A DNA stretch of 64,000 bases, taken from the NCBI GenBank assembly GCA_023411115.1, contig JAEYPF010000013.1:156008-220007 (forward strand), given 5' to 3'. A model generated the notes under the pieces. That model did no database searches, was not told the DNA's origin, and was given only the letters and a program-made list of their open reading frames with translations. This document shows positions 8,793-17,994 of the stretch, piece by piece. How positions within the stretch are numbered: position 1 is the stretch's first letter; every line of letters starts with the position of its first letter. This DNA is from Methanobacteriota archaeon. GTDB taxonomy: Archaea; Methanobacteriota; Methanobacteria; Methanobacteriales; Methanobacteriaceae. The position numbers and the translations under genes are program-made.

Positions 8793-9107
8793 TTACTCTA
8801 GCCATCCTTTAATATATGGTTCAAATGGGATTACATCCTCTTTTTTCCGTGGAACAATGGTTGCAACTTTTATTATTTGATTTTCTTCGTCAACATCAAT
8901 TGAAAGTGTTCCGGGGGTTAAAGTTATACTATTTGCGAGTATAACCTGGGAAACCGGTCTTTTAAGTTCTGTTTCAATTTCCATTATCACAGGCTCAACT
9001 TTACCATTCACGGTTCTAGCCGCCACATCAATGGTAGCTTTTATAATCTCTACAATGAGTACGATGAAATAAGCAATTGCATAAAATATTCTGAACACTA
9101 TATTCAT
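8793..9107 (-). CDS. ehbA: Energy-converting hydrogenase B subunit A (MrpE-like), first gene of the operon
   Basis: First gene of the Ehb operon, 104 residues, resembling MnhE/MrpE. An N-terminal membrane helix (about residues 5-25) is followed by a soluble part with the family motif ILANSITLTPGTLSIDVDEE. A GAGAGG ribosome binding site precedes the ATG. MrpE-type subunits take part in assembly or stability of the membrane arm; the exact role in Ehb is not known. Confidence 0.87.
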   Translation of the reverse strand: MNIVFRIFYAIAYFIVLIVEIIKATIDVAARTVNGKVEPVIMEIETELKRPVSQVILANSITLTPGTLSIDVDEENQIIKVATIVPRKKEDVIPFEPYIKGWLE

Positions 9108-9176
9108 GGAGTAACCTCTCTAAACATTGAAAATGGTGTAATTATCAAATTATTTGAGTATATTAACATGGCTAAA

Positions 9177-9253
9177 AAGATGAAAAACTCATTAATCATC
9201 TTCAAAACATACCATGAATCATGTAATTATAATGATAAAACATGATATATAAA
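9177..9253 (-). promoter_or_regulatory. ehb operon promoter and leader
   Basis: On the minus strand a TATA box (TTTATATA) lies at 9246-9253. A start about 25 bases downstream would give a leader of roughly 115 bases before ehbA. The leader can form a 7-bp hairpin (AAGATGA at 9177-9183 with TCATCTT at 9196-9202). This is the only good promoter candidate upstream of the ehb genes, so one long transcript is likely. Confidence 0.5.
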
Positions 9254-9335
9254 GCTACCTCTTTTTCTTTGGATGAACAGTCTGTTTAAATTTATTACCT
9301 AAAATGAGAAATTACAATGACTCAGTGATCATAAA

Positions 9336-10016
9336 TTAAAATATAGCACCTTTTAATTCAAAAACGTAAATAAATGCTGAAAATCCCCATAATATGAATA
9401 AAGGAATCCCGAAATCTTTTTTAAATTTTCTAGACGACAATGGACTAAATAATTTTATCCCGCTTGGAGTGAAAAGATCAAGAAGTATATGGCTTAAAGA
9501 TCCAATTAGTAGGGCTGAGAATATATAAAGCAAGCTTAAATTAGGATTGGGGGTTAAAATTATTCCAACAGGTACAAGAATGAAAAAAGGGAGCAAAATT
9601 TTCTTATTTACGGCTATAATTCCTAAAACGATGGAAATTACAATTAAATTAACCTTTTCGGTGATGTTGAAGCCGTGAAGAAGGGCATAAATTCCTAGAA
9701 TAGAAAAGGCAAGCAAAAAAGACATGATCAGTATTCCAGATATAGAATGCACGAATCCTCTATGTTTTGATAAATAGAATATAACGGCCATGACAATAAG
9801 GGAAATCCCAATTAGATATGGTAATTTTAATATATAAAACGTGAAGGATAATAAAATTCCTAAAACAGCCAGTATAATTAGGTCGTTTTTTCTTATATGA
9901 TGGTCCATGTCTATTATAGATGCTCCAATTACTGCCAGTGAAAGATAAAAAACATCGTGAATGAAGGGTATTGCAATTATCAGAGAAAATAAAACGTGTT
10001 TTTTGTAGGATGGCAT
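9336..10016 (-). CDS. YdjM/DUF457-type membrane-bound metal-dependent hydrolase
   Basis: Integral membrane protein of 226 residues with about six hydrophobic helices. The family's metal-ligand pattern is visible: H7 in SYKKHVLFS, DMDHHIRKND near residue 38, HRGFVHSI near 88, and SHILLDLFTPSGIKLFSP near 185. The natural substrate of this family is not settled; some relatives respond to DNA damage or act on lipids. It lies 45 bases after the AstE/AspA-like gene on the same strand and may share its transcript. Confidence 0.8.
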   Translation of the reverse strand: MPSYKKHVLFSLIIAIPFIHDVFYLSLAVIGASIIDMDHHIRKNDLIILAVLGILLSFTFYILKLPYLIGISLIVMAVIFYLSKHRGFVHSISGILIMSFLLAFSILGIYALLHGFNITEKVNLIVISIVLGIIAVNKKILLPFFILVPVGIILTPNPNLSLLYIFSALLIGSLSHILLDLFTPSGIKLFSPLSSRKFKKDFGIPLFILWGFSAFIYVFELKGAIF

Positions 10017-10060
10017 TTTTTATCACTGGTCGAAAGCAAGTAATGGCTGTCTCTGGTAGT

Positions 10061-10780
10061 TTAAATTATATCAAAATATTTTAAATAAGATTCCATCTGC
10101 AGATAAGATCTTTGAGGGCTTTTACCTGTAACTGATCCATTTTGTGATACAACTTCACAGGTCACAGCTGGAATACCTTCAAGATTGCATTCATCCTCAA
10201 GAGCTCCGTTATATAATGCTCCTGCCTCTTTATGACAGATTATTTTGGAAGATGTAGCATCTGTTATATGCTTTGCAATTAAATAGCTTGTATAGCAGGG
10301 GTTTTTGGAGCAAAAAACGCTTTCAACACCAGGGTTGCTTCCTGGTTTGGTAGAATGAAAATCAGCCACGGCGCTTATATTAAGAGTTTTAATGGCATGT
10401 ATTATACTGTTAGATATGAAACCTCCCTTTGAAGCAGCTCTATTCATATCTACTCCTTTAAATCTCCTTGAATTTTCCATAGTAGCGTGAGGCACTGCAA
10501 ATGGTATTATATAAACAGTTCCATTCAATTCTACTCTTGATAAGTTCCCTATAAGCCAGATTGCAGCTATCTGGGGTGGAAGTTCATTTCCATGTATTCC
10601 TGCTGTTATCATTACTTTTGGAAATCCATGGCCCATTTTTAAAAGAGGAGTTCCAGATCTAGCTATATGGACTAAATCATCCATAATTTCGCTTCTAGAG
10701 GCATGCTCCATTAAATGGATATTTTTTTCAATTTCTCCCTTAGTTTCATGGGATATTGTACTGACATTTTTGAGAGCCAT
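10061..10780 (-). CDS. Succinylglutamate desuccinylase/aspartoacylase-like zinc hydrolase
   Basis: Zinc-dependent amidohydrolase or carboxypeptidase of the AstE/AspA (M14-related) type, 239 residues. Metal ligands are seen in AGIHGNELP (HxxE), the substrate Arg/Asn in DMNRA, and the third ligand in VADFHSTKPG; the Glu in TCEVVSQNG is a plausible catalytic residue. The substrate cannot be told from sequence. I chose ATG 10780, preceded by GGTGGA, over codons upstream. It is divergent from argG with an 80-base shared promoter region. It may match the methanogen family DUF2119, which I cannot confirm here. Confidence 0.72.
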   Translation of the reverse strand: MALKNVSTISHETKGEIEKNIHLMEHASRSEIMDDLVHIARSGTPLLKMGHGFPKVMITAGIHGNELPPQIAAIWLIGNLSRVELNGTVYIIPFAVPHATMENSRRFKGVDMNRAASKGGFISNSIIHAIKTLNISAVADFHSTKPGSNPGVESVFCSKNPCYTSYLIAKHITDATSSKIICHKEAGALYNGALEDECNLEGIPAVTCEVVSQNGSVTGKSPQRSYLQMESYLKYFDII

Positions 10781-10862
10781 TACTTCCACCAAGTTTAAAT
10801 TGATTATGTTCTATAGTTATCTTATATTTTTATAGACTCATATAAATAATCAAGGTGAAATA

Positions 10863-12044
10863 ATGAAAAAAGTTGTTCTCGCATTCAGTGGAGGTTTAGA
10901 TACATCAGTGTGCATCAAGTTACTTGAAGAAAAATATGACATGGAAGTCATAACAGCATGTGTAGATGTAGGACAACCAGAAGAAGAAATAGAAAGGCCA
11001 GCATCAGCTGCAGACCAAATTGGAGTTTTAAAACATTATACTATAGATGCAAAGGATGAATTTGCAGAAGATTTTATATTCAAAGCAATTAAAGCCAATG
11101 CATTATATGAAGGGTATCCTTTAAGTACAGCCCTTGCAAGACCATTAATAGCTATGAAGATTGTAGAACTTGCCAAAAAGGAAGGGGCAGATGCGATAGC
11201 CCATGGTTGTACAGGTAAAGGTAATGATCAGTTTAGATTTGAAGCTATTATACGATCTTATTCTGATATGGATGTAATAGCACCAATAAGAGATTTAAAT
11301 CTTACAAGGACCGAAGAAGTAGAATATGCAAAGGGTCATGGTATTCCTCTCCCCTCTGATAAGCTCTATAGTATAGATGAAAACCTGTGGGGAAGATCTA
11401 TTGAAGGAGATATCCTTGAAGACCCAATGGTCGAAACACCAGAAGAGGCATTCAACTGGACAAATTCAACTGAGGCCGCGCCTGAAGAAGCTCAAATTTT
11501 AGAAATCAAATTTGAAAAGGGAGTTCCTGTAGCTTTAGATGGTAAAAATATAGGCCCTCTGGCTATAATTGAAAAATGCAATGGAATTGCAGGAAAACAC
11601 GGTATTGGCAGAATCGATATAATTGAAGACCGTATAATCGGGCTTAAATCAAGGGAAAATTACGAAGTACCCGGTGCAATTTTACTTATCACGGCGCATA
11701 AAGCATTAGAACAGCTTACACTTACAAGAAGCGAGCTTAAATTCGCTGCATATATCTCTGAAAGTTATTCAGAACTTGTATATGATGGTTTATGGCATGA
11801 TCCTTTAAGGGAAGACCTTGATGCTGCAGTTGACAGCATGCAAAGGAGAGTAACCGGAACTGTGAGGGTAAAACTCCACAAAGGAAGTCTCAGGATACTT
11901 GGAAGAGAATCACCTTACAGTATTTACAGGGAAGAAGCAGTTTCCTTTGAAGATAAAGGAATAGATCAGCGCGAAATGGCTGGAATGGTCAAAAATTACG
12001 GAATGCAGGCTGCTACTTATCAAAAAGTATGTAAAGAGGATTAA
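10863..12044 (+). CDS. argG: Argininosuccinate synthase
   Basis: Joins citrulline and aspartate using ATP to give argininosuccinate, the penultimate step of arginine synthesis, in the cytoplasm. The P-loop AFSGGLDTSV is at residues 7-16, and TACVDVGQPEEEIE, HGCTGKGNDQFRFE and APIRDLNLTRTEEVEYA are all family signatures. The length of 393 residues is normal. The start is preceded by AGGTGA. It is a single-gene unit followed by a T-rich stretch at about 12052-12093 that may end transcription. Confidence 0.97.
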   Translation: MKKVVLAFSGGLDTSVCIKLLEEKYDMEVITACVDVGQPEEEIERPASAADQIGVLKHYTIDAKDEFAEDFIFKAIKANALYEGYPLSTALARPLIAMKIVELAKKEGADAIAHGCTGKGNDQFRFEAIIRSYSDMDVIAPIRDLNLTRTEEVEYAKGHGIPLPSDKLYSIDENLWGRSIEGDILEDPMVETPEEAFNWTNSTEAAPEEAQILEIKFEKGVPVALDGKNIGPLAIIEKCNGIAGKHGIGRIDIIEDRIIGLKSRENYEVPGAILLITAHKALEQLTLTRSELKFAAYISESYSELVYDGLWHDPLREDLDAAVDSMQRRVTGTVRVKLHKGSLRILGRESPYSIYREEAVSFEDKGIDQREMAGMVKNYGMQAATYQKVCKED

Positions 12045-12221
12045 ACATCCTTAATTTTCCTTATTTTGGGTTATTTCATTTATTTTATTTTTTATCATTA
12101 AGCGTAAATTTCTAATTATAACATAAATTTATTTGTGAATTTAACTTATTCCTTTTAAAAACAAAAATAAATCCACGAAAAACTTTATTAAGCTCCTTAA
12201 ACAATATTAAAACGTGATAAA

Positions 12222-12479
12222 ATGTCTATAGAACTCATCGTACTGGCAATAATAATATTAATCATTGCGTTTGCAGCGCTCGGTATTCTGTTTAAAATTG
12301 CAGGATTATTGTTGAGAATTTTAGTGCATGTAATTCTTGGATGGATTGCCCTGTTCCTTGTGAATCTGCTTCCATTTGTCCATATCCCTATAAACATATT
12401 AACAGTTCTTGTTGCTGGATTTGGAGGTATATGGGGGGTTTTACTTCTACTGATTGCACAGGCATTGGGATTCTTTTAA
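12222..12479 (+). CDS. BofA-like small membrane protein
   Basis: Membrane protein of 85 residues, almost entirely hydrophobic, with two long helices separated by GWIALFLVNLLPFVHIPIN. This fits the family of Bacillus BofA, which regulates pro-sigma-K processing in sporulation. Archaea have no sigma-K, so the role here is unknown. A CGTGATA site precedes the ATG. It stands alone and converges with the DedA gene, whose end is only 19 bases away. Confidence 0.7.
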   Translation: MSIELIVLAIIILIIAFAALGILFKIAGLLLRILVHVILGWIALFLVNLLPFVHIPINILTVLVAGFGGIWGVLLLLIAQALGFF

Positions 12480-12498
12480 AATTAATTGAAAATAACAT

Positions 12499-13125
12499 TT
12501 ATTTTTTCCTTCTACTTTTGATAATGTAAATTATGATCCCAAGGATGATAATTACTGCAATTATATCATTTAAGAAAGATATATCGTCTGCTAAGCTTAT
12601 ATAAAAATTTCCAAATTGCCATCCCACTACTGCGAGGATAGTAGCTTGCACTAATGCTCCAAAAAAAGTGATAATCAAATAATTTCTAAGAGGATATTTA
12701 ATTAAGCCACAAAAAAGGCTTATGGCTATGCTTGGAATTATTGGCAAGCAGCGGGCAAAGAAAAGAAACAAATTTTCGTAACGGCTTTGTTTAACTCTTT
12801 TTTCAACACCCTTAACATCATCAACAGAAACTCCTAAATATTTGCCCGCACGTTCTATAAATGGAGTTCCTATCTTATATGAAAGTCCATAGTAGATTAG
12901 AGAACCTAAAGTTACTCCTGCAGCTGCAGGAATTGAAATATTTAAAATTAATGTTTCTATAGCCCATGAAGATAAAGAAGTACCTTTCATTATTATAAAA
13001 CTTGAACCTAAAACCACTATACTGGACGGAATTGGAGCAATTATCTGTTCCAATATGGATCCCAAAAATACGCCTAAAGCACCGTTATTTATGAAAAATT
13101 GTTCAAGAACTGTAATGATCGACAT
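12499..13125 (-). CDS. DedA/VTT-family membrane protein
   Basis: DedA (SNARE-associated) family protein of about 208 residues with five or six hydrophobic segments. The family core is visible: GVFLGSILEQIIAPIPSSIV near the N-terminus, a glycine-rich helix around GVTLGSLIYYGLSY, and the conserved Arg in FFARCLPIIPSIAISLFCG. Relatives act in lipid flipping and membrane homeostasis. The start is placed at ATG 13125, six bases after GTGAGAT, rather than at GTG 13137. Confidence 0.85.
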   Translation of the reverse strand: MSIITVLEQFFINNGALGVFLGSILEQIIAPIPSSIVVLGSSFIIMKGTSLSSWAIETLILNISIPAAAGVTLGSLIYYGLSYKIGTPFIERAGKYLGVSVDDVKGVEKRVKQSRYENLFLFFARCLPIIPSIAISLFCGLIKYPLRNYLIITFFGALVQATILAVVGWQFGNFYISLADDISFLNDIIAVIIILGIIIYIIKSRRKK

Positions 13126-13188
13126 ATAATATCTCACTGTTTCTCTAAAAGGGTAAATCTTTGTTTTAAGGCATGAAAATCTAAGTAT

Positions 13189-14664
13189 TCATATATGAAA
13201 TGCGTCATCAATATATTTCATCATGTCTGTTGCAGTAAAATGATATTTATATTTTACTGAAGCCATGTCTCCAGCTCTTCCATTTATATAAGCTCCAAGG
13301 CATGCAGCTTCGAACCCAATATGCCCTTTGGCCATTAACCCCCCAACAATGCCTGCAAGACAATCTCCAGTGCCTCCAACAGTCATTCCAGGATTCCCTG
13401 TTTTATTTAATCTTGTTTTAGGGCCGTTTGAAATGATATCTAAAACCCCTTTAAGAAGGGTTACACAGTCATTTTCCATCGATACCTTCGAAATTAATTC
13501 TATTTTATCTTTTAACTCTGACGGCATATCTAAATCAAAAAGAGCTTTAAATTCTGCAGAATGAGGAGTGACAACCACATCACTTTCCATTTTACAGAGT
13601 AATTTTGTGTCCAGTAATTTTAAGGCATCGGCATCAAATATCACTGGGTTTTTAATCTCTTCTACCATTTCATTTAAAGCAGAAGCAGTTTCTTTATCTC
13701 TACCCATACCGCAGCCAATTACAACAGAATCCACATTTTTAGCGAGTTCAACTATTTTATCAACATCTTCTTCAACTATGATGTCATTTGAAAGAGTATG
13801 GACAATTAAATCAGGGGAATATGACCTAATTGTGGCTGATACGCTTCTTGGGCAAGCAACATGGACTAAATCTACTCCTGATTTGAATGCTGCATGTGCT
13901 GCAAGTGTTGGGGCTCCTGAATAATCCTGACTTCCACCTACAACAAGGACTCTTCCATTATTGCCTTTATGGGAAGAGGTATCTCTTTTTTTGAGCCTTA
14001 AAAGATCTCCTTTACCTAAAAATATTTCAGCTTCTGCCGGAATGCCAATATCATATAGAATAACATTTCCAACGTACCTGATAGCAGCTTTTTTAAGCCC
14101 AGTTTTTATTTTGTGAAAAGTCAGTGTAAAATCAGCTTCCACAGCTTTATCATGGATGTCTCCAGTGAGGGGATCTAATCCACTTGGCACATCAACTGCG
14201 ATTTTAATGCCTTCAGATTTGTTTATGACGTCAATTGCAGTAGAAACTGGCTCTTTAATGTTGCCTTTAATTCCAGTTCCAAGGAGTGCATCAATTATAA
14301 CGGGAGAACTAACTTTTTTAAGTGAGGATGAATCTTCAATAATTTCTAATTTGAGAGAATTTAATCCTAAATTTATGTTTTGAATTGTAGTCCAGTTTTG
14401 AAGAGTTTCGTTGGATTTAATCCTATCTGAACGGCCTAAGAAAAATAGTTCAACATTGTAGCCATTGTTCAGTAAATGCCGTGCCGCAACAAACCCATCG
14501 CCGCCATTACCACCTGTACCTGCAAATATCACAACTTTACATGGATCAAGAGTATCCATTATGTGATCAGCTACAACTTTACCTGCATTTTCCATAAGTG
14601 AGGACTTAGGAATGCCTAATTCCTCAGAATTACTGTCAATGGCCATCATATCTTTTGGAGTCAT
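13189..14664 (-). CDS. nnr: Bifunctional NAD(P)H-hydrate epimerase and ADP-dependent dehydratase
   Basis: Repairs hydrated NAD(P)H. The N-terminal domain (about 1-205) is the YjeF_N epimerase, with GTGGNGGDGFVAARHL and the catalytic-region motif DALLGTGIKG. The C-terminal domain (about 225-491) is the ribokinase-fold dehydratase, with KGNNGRVLVVGGS, DADALKLL and the phosphate loop NPGMTVGGTGDCLAGI. The length of 491 residues is normal for the fused form. It is divergent from the potassium channel gene across a 170-base AT-rich region. Confidence 0.95.
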   Translation of the reverse strand: MTPKDMMAIDSNSEELGIPKSSLMENAGKVVADHIMDTLDPCKVVIFAGTGGNGGDGFVAARHLLNNGYNVELFFLGRSDRIKSNETLQNWTTIQNINLGLNSLKLEIIEDSSSLKKVSSPVIIDALLGTGIKGNIKEPVSTAIDVINKSEGIKIAVDVPSGLDPLTGDIHDKAVEADFTLTFHKIKTGLKKAAIRYVGNVILYDIGIPAEAEIFLGKGDLLRLKKRDTSSHKGNNGRVLVVGGSQDYSGAPTLAAHAAFKSGVDLVHVACPRSVSATIRSYSPDLIVHTLSNDIIVEEDVDKIVELAKNVDSVVIGCGMGRDKETASALNEMVEEIKNPVIFDADALKLLDTKLLCKMESDVVVTPHSAEFKALFDLDMPSELKDKIELISKVSMENDCVTLLKGVLDIISNGPKTRLNKTGNPGMTVGGTGDCLAGIVGGLMAKGHIGFEAACLGAYINGRAGDMASVKYKYHFTATDMMKYIDDAFHI

Positions 14665-14834
14665 ATTATCCCAACTATAAATTATAAAAAGAGGTTTGAT
14701 TTAAACACTCTCTAAATATCACTAATTATATAATCTATAAAACAAATTATTTAATGATAACTTTGATTCCTTTGATCTTTAAACATTAAATCAAAATTTT
14801 CGTTAAAAATAATTTTTATCATTATGGTGATTTG

Positions 14835-16757
14835 GTGGCTCGAATAAATTTGTTCCCCATTATAGAAGCAGAAAACGTGCCTTTCATTTCTTATTCTATA
14901 TTAGTATATGCTTTAATAGCATTAATAGCATTATTTGTTTATGGTATAGTTGGATCCCTCTTTTTAATGCACTTGGATCTAATTAGTTCTTTATATTATA
15001 CTGTTATAACAGTAGCAACTGTGGGTTATGGAGATATTGTTCCAATTACTCCTGTACAAAAACTTTTTACAGTATCACTTGTTTTAGGAGGAGTTGGTTT
15101 AATTGCATATGTATTTACTTTAGCATTAACGGTGGTTTCAATGGCTGTAGAAGAAGTTACTTCTGGTTCCAGGCAAAGAAGGAGGATAGCCGCTGCTAAA
15201 AATCATTTTATCCTTTGTGGATATGGTAGAGTTGGCAGTGCAGTCTTTAAAGAGCTTAGAAAAAGGAACCAGAATGCAATAATAATTGAAAGAGATAGAA
15301 ATATCATAGAAAAAGAATTATGGGAAGATCCAGATGTTCTAGCAATTCCTGGAGATGCAACAGATGAAGATCTTATTAAAGATGCAGGAATAGAAAGGGC
15401 AAGGGGAGTCATAATAACAACAGGTGAGGATGTAGATAACCTGTTTATAACTTTAACCGCAAGAGAACTGCATCCTGAGATTTGGATAGTAGCCAGGGCG
15501 AGCAAACGTGAAAATATAAAAAGACTTTATAGATCTGGAGCAGATAAGGTCATATCTCCAGAAACAAGCGGTGGAGAGGACATATACTTTGCAGCTATTC
15601 AACCCACTATAATGAAAATTACAATGATGCACGACGTTTCAAATATCAAAAAAGAGGCAGAGATAATACTGAAACATGGATGCACCTTAGAAAATATAGA
15701 ATATCACTTACCTGAATTTAAAGAACCCCTTGCAAGAAAAATCGAAGTTTCTAAAATAGGTGAGATAAACAGATTTATGAATAGTTTAGAGCGTGATCCA
15801 GCGAGAAAAAACTCGTTACAGAGGATATATGAATCTGTAAGTGGAATTCACTCACACTGGATTTCAGGGCCAGACAGGGAGAGTTTAGATAAAGTAGCAG
15901 AAGAACTTAAAAAGGAAGGTCTTCTTTTAGGGGTTAACCTCAATGAGGATGAGATAAGAGAAGCTGCAAAGAAACATGGCAGGATTGTTGAGGTTATAGT
16001 AAAACCTGAGATAAAAATTACAGAAACCCATGCAGTTGGAGATATACGGGAGGAATCAAAGATAATTTTGAAGCATGGGTGCACAATGGAGGATATTGAA
16101 TATTATTTACCTGGATTCAATGAACCATTGCATAGAAATATTGGCCTGTCCAGAATTGAAGACATGGATAAATTTTTAGAAAGCCTAGAAGAGGATTCTA
16201 GAAAAATGGAATCTCTAGAAAGATTATATTCTCTTTCAGGTGGAGGAATTCACTCCCATAGAATTACAGGACCTGATACTCAGAGCCTCGCTAATGTTGA
16301 AAAGGAATTAAAGGATAGGGGATTTCTTTTAGGTGTTAATCTATCTAAAGAAGAGATAAAAACTAAAATAAAAGAATTTGGCAGGGTAGTTGAATTACTT
16401 TTAAGGCATGAAGTCAGCAATCTCGATGATAAAAGGATAGTAATAGGATTTGGAGGTAGGATTCTAGATTCCAAACATTATCTTCCTGGAGTCAGGCAGA
16501 TTGTAACAAGGAACTTATACATTAGCTCAGAAGAAGATGTTAAAAACTGTGAAGATGAACTTAAAAGACCCAATGCCAGAAGGTCTGTTGAGTCATTATA
16601 TAAAATATCAAGGCAGATACACTCTCATACTGTGGCTGCACCGGATGTTAAATCAATTAAGAAAATTGAGAAAGCGCTGGATGAAAAAGGCATACTTTTA
16701 GGAGTTAATTTACCTGAAGAAAAGATATGGGAAATTGTTGAAAATCAGCCTGAATGA
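14835..16757 (+). CDS. MthK-like potassium channel with RCK_N domain and three tandem C-terminal repeats
   Basis: Two-helix potassium channel of 640 residues. Helix 1 is at about 20-45, the pore helix and selectivity filter TVGYGD at about 62-67, and helix 2 at 76-105. An RCK/TrkA_N regulatory domain follows at about 123-262, with the NAD-type loop GYGRVGS. In place of the usual RCK_C domain there are three copies of a repeat of about 110-125 residues at 267-390, 399-525 and 526-638, sharing motifs such as IHSHxIxGPD and LLLGVNL. The GTG start is preceded by GGTGAT three bases away; a TTG lies just before it and is possible. A small zinc-ribbon gene follows 20 bases downstream. The repeat's function is unknown; it may bind a ligand that gates the channel. 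Confidence 0.85.
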   Translation: MARINLFPIIEAENVPFISYSILVYALIALIALFVYGIVGSLFLMHLDLISSLYYTVITVATVGYGDIVPITPVQKLFTVSLVLGGVGLIAYVFTLALTVVSMAVEEVTSGSRQRRRIAAAKNHFILCGYGRVGSAVFKELRKRNQNAIIIERDRNIIEKELWEDPDVLAIPGDATDEDLIKDAGIERARGVIITTGEDVDNLFITLTARELHPEIWIVARASKRENIKRLYRSGADKVISPETSGGEDIYFAAIQPTIMKITMMHDVSNIKKEAEIILKHGCTLENIEYHLPEFKEPLARKIEVSKIGEINRFMNSLERDPARKNSLQRIYESVSGIHSHWISGPDRESLDKVAEELKKEGLLLGVNLNEDEIREAAKKHGRIVEVIVKPEIKITETHAVGDIREESKIILKHGCTMEDIEYYLPGFNEPLHRNIGLSRIEDMDKFLESLEEDSRKMESLERLYSLSGGGIHSHRITGPDTQSLANVEKELKDRGFLLGVNLSKEEIKTKIKEFGRVVELLLRHEVSNLDDKRIVIGFGGRILDSKHYLPGVRQIVTRNLYISSEEDVKNCEDELKRPNARRSVESLYKISRQIHSHTVAAPDVKSIKKIEKALDEKGILLGVNLPEEKIWEIVENQPE

Positions 16758-16777
16758 GGATAGAATGGAGGTTAACT

Positions 16778-16963
16778 ATGAAGGCCAATGAGCTAAATAA
16801 AAAATGTCCTAAATGCGGTTGTGAGGATAAACACATTTTAAAGGATTCAGGAACTGTAGGGGTTGTTGGTGGACCTCAACATAAATCTTCCACGGGATAT
16901 AAGTCTAAAGAAGGTAAATACAGATGTTCTTCCTGTGGATATATATTTAAAGAGAATGAGTAG
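16778..16963 (+). CDS. Small zinc-ribbon protein
   Basis: A 61-residue protein with two CxxC pairs, CPKCGC near residue 9 and CSSCGY near 50, a typical zinc ribbon, with a glycine-rich middle. The ATG at 16778 has GGAGG seven bases upstream, which decides the start against an upstream in-frame ATG at 16754. It is 20 bases after the potassium channel gene, so probably co-transcribed. No function can be assigned. It ends exactly where the MuF-domain gene on the other strand ends. Confidence 0.7.
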   Translation: MKANELNKKCPKCGCEDKHILKDSGTVGVVGGPQHKSSTGYKSKEGKYRCSSCGYIFKENE

Positions 16964-17677
16964 TTATTTTTTTATAAATATGGCATTACACCTGCAGAAG
17001 TTATGTAATGGGGGAAGCATTTTAACCTGATCTATGTCAAATATCTTGTTATCATAAGCTTTACGACATTTTTTACATGTATTTAATGATTTAGATATTT
17101 TAAAGAATTTGTATCCTTTTTCTTTATGTATATGCCAGTTTCCAAGGTTTTTTATCCTGCTTATCTCATTTTTACTTATATTTTCTGCATCTTCGCTGTT
17201 TAGAGAAGTTTTAGATTGAATCTCGTTGGTGGCGTCTATAACTCCTTTACCCTGATTAACGGTTTTTGCAAGTATTTTTATAATCTGTAACTTGGTATGA
17301 TCGTCAATTGGGCCCACGTATTCAAAATCATAAAGTTCAGGAATTAATGCAATTTCTTTAAATATTGATCTTTGTTTTTCAACAGAAATGCCCTTTTTAG
17401 AAGTTTTATCATCCTGCAGTAGTTTATGTAGGCCATAAGTATAGTCAACGCTGATACTTAATTTTTTATTTCCATTTGAATCAGATTTTTTATAATCTGA
17501 TTTTGAGTTTTTAAATGTTTCAACAATGGTCTTTACCCTTTCATTGTTGTAAGGGATATTTAAAGAATCAACCTGTTCTAAACGGCCTCCGCACTCGCAT
17601 TCTTCAAAATCTTCTAATGTTTCCCATTCTTGAAGTTTGTAGTATCCATTGCATTTATTACATACAAGATAAGGCAT
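16964..17677 (-). CDS. Zinc-ribbon protein with C-terminal MuF-like (phage head morphogenesis) domain
   Basis: Protein of 237 residues in three parts. Residues 1-40 form a zinc ribbon (CNKCNGYY and CECGG). A hydrophilic middle of about 120 residues has no known motif. The C-terminal 75 residues (about 160-237) follow the MuF/phage minor head protein pattern: NEISRIKNLG, then CKKCRKAYDNKIF and PPLHNFCRC. No terminase, portal or capsid gene lies nearby, so it looks like a phage domain adopted by the host. The start has GGGGATC three bases before the ATG. Possible roles include nucleic acid binding; this is inference. Confidence 0.6.
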   Translation of the reverse strand: MPYLVCNKCNGYYKLQEWETLEDFEECECGGRLEQVDSLNIPYNNERVKTIVETFKNSKSDYKKSDSNGNKKLSISVDYTYGLHKLLQDDKTSKKGISVEKQRSIFKEIALIPELYDFEYVGPIDDHTKLQIIKILAKTVNQGKGVIDATNEIQSKTSLNSEDAENISKNEISRIKNLGNWHIHKEKGYKFFKISKSLNTCKKCRKAYDNKIFDIDQVKMLPPLHNFCRCNAIFIKK

Positions 17678-17938
17678 ATGATCCCCTGCTCATTTGCATT
17701 AGATTGAATATTGTTCCAGATTCTTTGAGGGTATAACTGCTATGTACTTCTTATTAATAAAAATTTACATATTAAGCTTACCTTGCCTAGAATCACAGTT
17801 GACTATTTTCAGATCTAGTTAAACATATAAAAATCACTACTATATATTTTTTGAGAATTACTTTTGGGAACTTAATTTGAAGATAAATATCATTTTAATT
17901 GAAATTAGTCATTGATAACTTAATAAAAATAAGAAATT
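17678..17938. other. Intergenic region upstream of the MuF-domain gene
   Basis: AT-rich spacer with no gene that I can support. On the minus strand a TATA-like stretch (AAAATATATAG, near 17835-17848) may drive the MuF-domain gene, leaving a long leader. The left part of the spacer before ftr is taken by the ftr terminator. Confidence 0.4.
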
Positions 17939-17966
17939 AAAGAGCTTTCAAGTTGTAAAAGCCCTT
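17939..17966 (-). terminator. ftr transcription terminator
   Basis: A 9-bp stem with one mismatch (AAGAGCTTT with AAAGCCCTT) is followed on the minus strand by a T-rich run. It lies about 30 bases after the ftr stop codon. Confidence 0.55.
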
Positions 17967-17994
17967 GTCAAGAAATTTTATTGTACTTCCTGAT

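Noticed and set aside
9760..10026. Minus-strand frame overlapping the DUF457-type gene in another phase
   Set aside because: No family features, while the overlapping frame has conserved metal-binding motifs.
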